A DNA stretch of 18,810 nt, taken from contig JBCCHN010000103.1 of NCBI GenBank assembly GCA_039028695.1, forward strand, positions 1 to 18,810. Reading direction: 5' to 3'. The notes below the pieces were generated by a model. The model had not been told where the DNA came from. It ran no database searches and saw only the letters and a program-made list of their open reading frames with translations. Every line of letters begins with the position of its first letter. Within the stretch, counting starts at the first letter, position 1. This DNA comes from JANQKX01 sp039028695. GTDB lineage: Bacteria; Pseudomonadota; Alphaproteobacteria; Kiloniellales; Kiloniellaceae. A program made the translations under genes and the position numbers. This document shows, one piece after another, positions 14,627 through 18,810 of the stretch.

Positions 14627-15082
14627 ATGTCAAAATGCTTATTCACTTTAGCCGTTACCGTTCTGGCAATGTTCGGTGCCGGAAGCGCTCTTGCAGATAG
14701 CAATGCTCAACATCTTAACTCAGGAACAGTCATACCTTCAGGACTGGCCGTTAGCGAGATTGTTGTCGCTAAAGATATGGTCTTTATTTCTGGAATGATC
14801 GGGGTCAAGCCACTGTCCCTAGATCTTGCTGAAGGCGGCATCGTTCCCGAGACACGCCAAACGATGCAAAACGTCAAAATGATGCTTGAAGCCCATGGTT
14901 TTAGTTTAAGAAATATCACAAAATGCAATGTCTATCTGGCTGACCTATCGGAATATCAGGCCTTCAATGCAGCTTACGGTGAGTTTTTCGAAGAGGGTAA
15001 ATACCCGGCGCGTACCGTTGTTGGCGGCAACAAGATCGTGGCTGATGGCAGGCTCGAAATGGACTGCATTGGCGTAAAGTAA
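14627..15082 (+). CDS. Exported RidA/YjgF-family protein
   Basis: A 151-aa protein with a Sec signal peptide (hydrophobic 4-20, likely cleavage after ALA at 23) and then a full Rid domain. In RidA the reactive enamine/imine intermediates of amino acid metabolism are hydrolysed. The key pair is present: Arg129 in YPARTVV and Glu144 in LEMDC, 15 apart just as Arg105 and Glu120 in the E. coli enzyme. Other landmarks are MVFISGMIGV, ETRQTMQNVKMML and KCNVYLADLSEYQAFN. Classic RidA is cytoplasmic, so a periplasmic version must work on another substrate, perhaps products of amino-compound oxidation. It is the first of four consecutive genes for exported proteins; 276 bases separate it from the next, so it is probably its own transcript. 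Confidence 0.88.
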   Translation: MSKCLFTLAVTVLAMFGAGSALADSNAQHLNSGTVIPSGLAVSEIVVAKDMVFISGMIGVKPLSLDLAEGGIVPETRQTMQNVKMMLEAHGFSLRNITKCNVYLADLSEYQAFNAAYGEFFEEGKYPARTVVGGNKIVADGRLEMDCIGVK

Positions 15083-15097
15083 CCCCACAGCCCAACC

Positions 15098-15119
15098 GCG
15101 TTTCATCTCCCTGAAACGC
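15098..15119 (+). terminator. Hairpin after the RidA gene
   Basis: GCGTTTCA and TGAAACGC are perfect eight-base arms around TCTCCC, starting 15 bases after the stop. Position fits a transcription end, but no T-run follows, so strength is doubtful. Confidence 0.45.
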
Positions 15120-15358
15120 TGACCAAGGCAGGGCTCCTCCCAGATCAGCCTTTGCTCAAAATCCAGACGCATAAGATGGCCATGGTAGAGGTTTTCTGAC
15201 GATCAATTTCTGATTTTTGCAGATTGTCTTATTTGGCACATTATATGTCTTTCAAGACAATTGTCTGACTCTCGTCTTTACAAGTAAATTTCGTCTGGTG
15301 AATGAGTGTGCTTCGTCAACGCACTGACGAACTCACAGCAAATGATGAGGAAAAAAAT

Positions 15359-16450
15359 ATGAAAAGCCCTGCAAGCGCCTATAAGATTTTACGAACTGGC
15401 GTGCTTTCATTACTGGCATCAGCTGCACTGGCGCTGCCTGCCATGGCTGAAGACAAGTCTTCGTCCTTGGCCGCGTCCACATTTGAAGTCGTGGCTGAAC
15501 TGGATATCAACCCGGGGAATGTCGCCGTCTCCAAAGAAGGTCGTGTCTTCACAACCATTCACCCAATCAGAAAAGGCTCGCTGCAGCTAGCTGAAGTGCT
15601 GAGCGATAGTACCCTGGTTCCATTTCCTAATGAAGCCATGCAATCCACGTCTGACAGCGCCACCTTGGACAAGTTCGACGCACCATTGGGGCTCTTATTC
15701 GACAATAAGAACCGACTCTGGGTGGTGGATGTCGGATTGAATTTGGGACAAGCGCGCATCTTTGCATATGACATCGACACAACGGAGCAGCTTTACCGCT
15801 TTGATGTGCCTAAAGAGCTCGCTCCGAGCACCAGTTTTGTCCAAGACATCGTGGTCGATGAGGGCAATGATATTCTATATATCGCAGACGCGATTAACCC
15901 AGCTCTAATTGTCATCGATATGAGATCGGCGACTTTCAGGAAGATCGTACACACTCCCAGCATGGCTCCCGAGGACATTGACATGGTCATCAACGGCCAG
16001 GTTCAATATTTCTTCGGAGATCCGATCCGGATCGCCATTGATGGGATTACCATCTCAGAAGACAGAGAAACTATCTTTTACGGCGCCATGAGCAGCACAA
16101 ACTGGTATCAAGTGTCCGCGAAGAAAATCCGTGAAGGTGCCAGCGACGAGGAGGTTTTTGAAACAATTAAAAGGGTCGGCGCAAAACCACTTAGTGATGG
16201 GTCTGCGACTGACAATGATGGCAATCATTACTTTACAAACGTTCAGGAAGGCAGCATCTCCGTTTTGTCAAAGGATGGCGAACTGAGCACCCTGATGAAA
16301 CACGAGTTCCTGGATTGGCCTGACAGCGTGCGTATCCACAATGATTGGCTCTATGTAACGAGCAATCAGATCTACAAATCAGCAGCTTTCCAGGGCGAAG
16401 AACAAGCAATTACCCCATACAGAATCCTGCGCTTTAAATACCAGCAATAA
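15359..16450 (+). CDS. Exported major royal jelly / Yellow-family beta-propeller protein
   Basis: A 363-aa protein with a Sec signal peptide (cleavage likely after AMA at residue 30). The mature part is a six-bladed-propeller-like MRJP/Yellow protein: FEVVAELDINPGNVAVSKEG, a 'LDKFDAPLGLLFDNKNRLWV' blade with VDVG after it, SFVQDIVVDEGNDILYIAD, IAIDGITISEDRETIFYGAM, and WPDSVRIHNDWLYVTSNQ. Bacterial members have no firmly known reaction; small-ligand binding or lactone/oxidation chemistry are guesses. I chose ATG 15359 because GATGAGG lies nine bases upstream; the longer frame from 15302 would put charged residues before the signal peptide. The NTF2-like gene follows after 86 bases and may be co-transcribed. 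Confidence 0.85.
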   Translation: MKSPASAYKILRTGVLSLLASAALALPAMAEDKSSSLAASTFEVVAELDINPGNVAVSKEGRVFTTIHPIRKGSLQLAEVLSDSTLVPFPNEAMQSTSDSATLDKFDAPLGLLFDNKNRLWVVDVGLNLGQARIFAYDIDTTEQLYRFDVPKELAPSTSFVQDIVVDEGNDILYIADAINPALIVIDMRSATFRKIVHTPSMAPEDIDMVINGQVQYFFGDPIRIAIDGITISEDRETIFYGAMSSTNWYQVSAKKIREGASDEEVFETIKRVGAKPLSDGSATDNDGNHYFTNVQEGSISVLSKDGELSTLMKHEFLDWPDSVRIHNDWLYVTSNQIYKSAAFQGEEQAITPYRILRFKYQQ

Positions 16451-16485
16451 TCTCAGGTCGGGCATGTATTGTTGCGCAAGTTGCC

Positions 16486-16502
16486 AGGCTTTTCCAAAGC
16501 CT
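16486..16502 (+). terminator. Small hairpin after the MRJP gene
   Basis: AGGCTTT and AAAGCCT, perfect seven-base arms with a three-base loop, 35 bases after the stop. No U-tract follows. It may be a weak terminator or just a spacer structure before the NTF2-like gene. Confidence 0.3.
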
Positions 16503-16536
16503 TGCCATAGCCCCCTAACGATCAAAGAGGTGAACA

Positions 16537-16959
16537 ATGATTAAAGGAATAGGGTTAATTATCGGAATTCTTCATCTAAGTGCCCTGCCCGCCTTCGCTG
16601 AAACCCGCGAAGAGTTTCAGCGTGTCGCGAACGCCGTCGAAAAATACATTGATGGCACCGAAAATGGAAAACCAGAGCTATTGGAAGACGCGTTTCTGCC
16701 AAGCTTTGAGATGCAATGGGTTGATGATCAAAACAAGTTAGCAAGAATGCCAGCATCAGACTTCATAAACATCTTTAGAGACGGAAAATTCCGTGAAAGA
16801 AATGCTGAAATCATATCGTTGGATGTCTCAGGAAATGCGGCAACCGCAAAACTCCATTTGACGTTCAACAATCGCAGATATACCGATTACCTTCTCCTTC
16901 TTCAGGTTGATGGCGAATGGAAAATCTCACACAAGATCCTGCACTCGGTCGAAAATTAG
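16537..16959 (+). CDS. Exported NTF2-like (lumazine-binding/SnoaL-type) protein
   Basis: A 140-aa protein with a Sec signal peptide (cleavage likely after AFA at residue 21). The mature part is one NTF2-like domain: REEFQRVANAVEKYIDGTEN helix, LLEDAFLPSFEMQWV, a middle segment with SDFINIF, and the strand end YTDYLLLLQVDGEWKISHKI. This is the pattern of the putative lumazine-binding / SnoaL-like family, small cone-shaped proteins that bind or isomerise small molecules. GAGGTG sits five bases before the ATG. It lies between the MRJP gene and the PQQ aldose dehydrogenase, suggesting a shared periplasmic pathway. Substrate unknown. Confidence 0.8.
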   Translation: MIKGIGLIIGILHLSALPAFAETREEFQRVANAVEKYIDGTENGKPELLEDAFLPSFEMQWVDDQNKLARMPASDFINIFRDGKFRERNAEIISLDVSGNAATAKLHLTFNNRRYTDYLLLLQVDGEWKISHKILHSVEN

Positions 16960-16965
16960 GACCCT

Positions 16966-17082
16966 GGAGGGCGCCCCTACATCGGCAATTGTCGCGTTTT
17001 TCCTTATCCCCCGTTCGTTATGCCGACCTTGATCTGGGAATCTGGAGAGAAGGTCTCGTTTGGCCTTCTCATGGCGCCCTCC
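16966..17082. repeat. Inverted repeat flanking a 97-base core, MITE-like
   Basis: GGAGGGCGCC (16966-16975) and GGCGCCCTCC (17073-17082) are perfect ten-base inverted copies around 97 bases. Inside lies a second small palindrome, GAGAAGG...CCTTCTC, at about 17047-17070. The unit begins seven bases after the NTF2-like stop and fills the gap before the dehydrogenase. It could be a small non-autonomous element or a long-range terminator structure. Confidence 0.45.
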
Positions 17083-17182
17083 CTCTCAAGGTCAATGAAT
17101 AGAGAATGTTTAAGCCCCCGCTAGTATCTGATCGCAGGCCACTGGACCGCTTTAAAGCCAACGAATATCACTGGAGAGACTT

Positions 17183-18316
17183 ATGCCCAACATCAGTTTG
17201 AAACTCGCCCTTGCTCTGACCACCATAATCGCTGCATCCAGTGCGCATAGCCAGACTACGTCGTTTGATGTTCAAGGCAGCCAAGGCACCACTATTAAAG
17301 CCGTTGCCTATGCTGAATTTGACGAACCCTGGGCCATGACATTTCTCCCTGATGGTCGCATGCTCATAACAGAAAAATCGGGCCAGGTTGTCCTTGTTTC
17401 CGCCACAGGCGAAAGACTTGGATTGATCGAAGGCGTGCCGGAGACGGACGCAAGTGGCCAAGGAGGCCTCGGTGACATTGTCCTTCATCCTGACTTCCGC
17501 CAAAATGGCCTCGCCTATCTTTCCTATGTTGAGTTTGAAGGGTCAGAAAGTGGAGCGGTTGTTGAACGCGCACCTCTTACACTGACTGAAGATGGTGGCA
17601 CATTTGGTCCGTTTGAACGCATTTGGACGCAAATTCCTAAGGGAAGCACGACCCGTCACTATTCGCACCGGATGGCCTTTGATAAAGATGGCTATCTGTT
17701 TATCACATCCGGCGATCGAGGAGAACAAACCCCGGCTCAGGATCTTGACGTTAACCTCGGCAAGATCATCCGACTGAGAGCAAATGGTGATGTTCCATCA
17801 GACAATCCCTATGTTGGCCAAACTACCATTTCTCAGGAATTTTGGTCTGTTGGCCACCGTAATCCTTTGGGGCTTGCCTTTGATGCAAATGGCAACCTTT
17901 GGTCACACGAAATGGGACCGCGTCATGGCGATGAGCTTAATCTGGTGCAGCCCGGCCAAAATTACGGTTGGCCCGTTGTCTCAGATGGCAATAATTACTC
18001 AGGCGCTCTAATCCCCGACCACGACACGTCAGACGAATTTTCGCGCCCTGCCATATCTTGGGTTCCGGCAATTTCACCAGCTGGCCTCATTATCTATTCA
18101 GGCGATGTTTTCCCAGATTGGTCTGGCAACGCATTCATTGGCGGGATGAGCAGTGAAGCCCTGATCAGGGTTGAAATCTCAGCTGATGGCACAGCATCAG
18201 AACAGGAGAGGTTTTCCTGGGAGCAACGGATTCGTGAAGTAGAGCAAGGACCGGACGGACATATCTGGGTATTGGAAGATGGTTCAGGTGGGCGTCTTAT
18301 CAGGTTGGAGTCATAA
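17183..18316 (+). CDS. PQQ-dependent soluble aldose sugar dehydrogenase (GSDH family), exported
   Basis: A 377-aa periplasmic quinoprotein that oxidises aldoses to lactones with PQQ and calcium. A Sec signal peptide (cleavage likely after AHS at residue 23) precedes a six-bladed propeller. Landmarks: EPWAMTFLPDGRMLITEKSG, QGGLGDIVLHPDF, the catalytic-base region RHYSHR with His149, AFDKDGYLFITSGDRGE, SVGHRNPLGLAFD, HEMGPRHGDELNLVQPG with NYGWP after it, AISPAGLIIYSGD, and the end GGRLIRLES. Length is right for bacterial aldose dehydrogenases (Asd/YliI type). GGAGAG is five bases before the ATG. The pqqABCDE operon 3.3 kb away supplies the cofactor, a strong functional link. Real sugar specificity cannot be read off. 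Confidence 0.93.
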   Translation: MPNISLKLALALTTIIAASSAHSQTTSFDVQGSQGTTIKAVAYAEFDEPWAMTFLPDGRMLITEKSGQVVLVSATGERLGLIEGVPETDASGQGGLGDIVLHPDFRQNGLAYLSYVEFEGSESGAVVERAPLTLTEDGGTFGPFERIWTQIPKGSTTRHYSHRMAFDKDGYLFITSGDRGEQTPAQDLDVNLGKIIRLRANGDVPSDNPYVGQTTISQEFWSVGHRNPLGLAFDANGNLWSHEMGPRHGDELNLVQPGQNYGWPVVSDGNNYSGALIPDHDTSDEFSRPAISWVPAISPAGLIIYSGDVFPDWSGNAFIGGMSSEALIRVEISADGTASEQERFSWEQRIREVEQGPDGHIWVLEDGSGGRLIRLES

Positions 18317-18386
18317 GAGGGTCCACTATCCGCGCTCTTAGATTTTAAGAGAGAACTGCCAGAGTAAGGAGGGTAAACATACCCGT

Positions 18387-18611
18387 TTAAACCAGGACCT
18401 TGACAACACGGCCTGTTGAATTCGCGTAAAGAGTCGCAAGGCTGAAAGCCATTGTTCCTGTCGGCCCTGCAGCAGCAAAAAAATAGAGCTTGTTTGTGTC
18501 CGGTTCCTCGAAAATCATCGCCCAGATTGTGAGCGCGACCACCGCTGGAAAGATGATCAGTTTGATCAATACGGTTGTCGCGGCCGCCACATTGCATCCA
18601 AAGTTCGCCAT
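18387..18611 (-). pseudogene. Remnant of an AEC (auxin efflux carrier) family permease
   Basis: A 74-codon frame with two membrane segments, AATTVLIKLIIFPAVVALTI and a second around KLYFFAAAGPTGTMAFSLAT. The pattern L-K-L-x-x-x-P-x-x-x and AAxPTGTxAFxLAxxY is that of the C-terminal third of AEC-type transporters. The remaining ~220 residues are absent, there is no ribosome binding site before the first ATG, and the tail after VVKVLV stops early. It is best read as a truncated gene copy. A small stand-alone membrane protein is less likely. Confidence 0.55.
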
Positions 18612-18672
18612 TAGAAGAAGAGGTGAAAATCAGGCTGCCAAGTCTTTGACCTTAGAGTCGAAATTTTGGAAG

Positions 18673-18810
18673 TTACTCCGCCTCTGCAGAACCGAATGGA
18701 TTATCTATGTAATAGTACCAGCTACCGTCTTCGCTTTTCTTCAGTACATCAACAGCGGTACCCACAAATTCTTCGTATTCGCCAGACTCGCCTCGCATTT
18801 CCATATCCCA
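18673..18810 (-). CDS. DUF4440/SnoaL-like (NTF2-fold) protein, C-terminal part, runs off the window
   Basis: The last 45 codons and stop of a minus-strand gene whose start lies beyond 18810. The end reads EYEEFVGTAVDVLKKSEDGS then WYYYIDNPFGSAEAE. The string V-x-x-x-K-x-x-DGSW-x-Y-x-x-DNPFG is the classic closing strand of DUF4440/SnoaL-like proteins related to ketosteroid isomerase. Function in this family is mostly unknown. It sits 61 bases upstream of the AEC remnant on the same strand. Confidence 0.75.
   Translation of the reverse strand, partial: WDMEMRGESGEYEEFVGTAVDVLKKSEDGSWYYYIDNPFGSAEAE

Noticed and set aside
18094..18597. 167-codon minus-strand frame overlapping the aldose dehydrogenase end
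   Set aside because: It covers the C-terminal coding region of a well-supported gene and the AEC remnant in the wrong phase.
1..18810. CRISPR array
   Set aside because: No set of regularly spaced direct repeats was seen anywhere in the window.

Overview
The window looks like chromosomal DNA of a Gram-negative, probably alphaproteobacterial, species. The evidence is a complete pqqABCDE operon with alphaproteobacteria-like proteins, a CAU tRNA of the alphaproteobacterial elongator-Met type, several Sec signal peptides, and a class III cyclase of a kind common in that class. I cannot name the genus.

Left part (1-5800): an accessory, defence-island-like region of lower GC. It holds an AlpA-type regulator (minus), a long imperfect hairpin, and an XRE regulator coupled to a RuvC/RNase H-like protein that lacks the first catalytic Asp. 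Next comes a fragment that appears to repeat the C-terminal half of that protein. A divergent pair follows: a HEPN protein on minus, and on plus an AbiJ-like abortive infection protein overlapping a putative Cys-His-Asp (papain/transglutaminase-like) protein. A 41-codon reading frame with a strong ribosome binding site lies just before the tRNA.

Boundary (5824-6760): an intact tRNA-Met(CAU), then a weak tRNA-like relic, a clear 3' half of a decayed initiator tRNA, and the last ~44 codons of an IS3-type transposase. None of this debris has a gene around it. It looks like a scarred junction between the accessory island and the rest.

Middle (7136-13877): a GC-rich membrane-anchored class III nucleotide cyclase, then the PQQ block. 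An ABC ATPase and ABC-2 permease run on plus and converge on pqqABCDE, which runs on minus. The permease and pqqE stop codons overlap by 4 bases. The operon makes the redox cofactor PQQ; the ABC pair is of the type found beside PQQ-dependent alcohol/sugar oxidation genes.

Right part (14627-18316): four consecutive plus-strand genes for exported proteins. They are a RidA-like protein, a major-royal-jelly/Yellow-type beta-propeller, an NTF2-like protein and a PQQ-dependent aldose dehydrogenase. The dehydrogenase is a likely user of the PQQ made next door. The window ends with a minus-strand remnant of an AEC-type permease and the 3' end of a DUF4440/SnoaL-like gene that runs off the edge.
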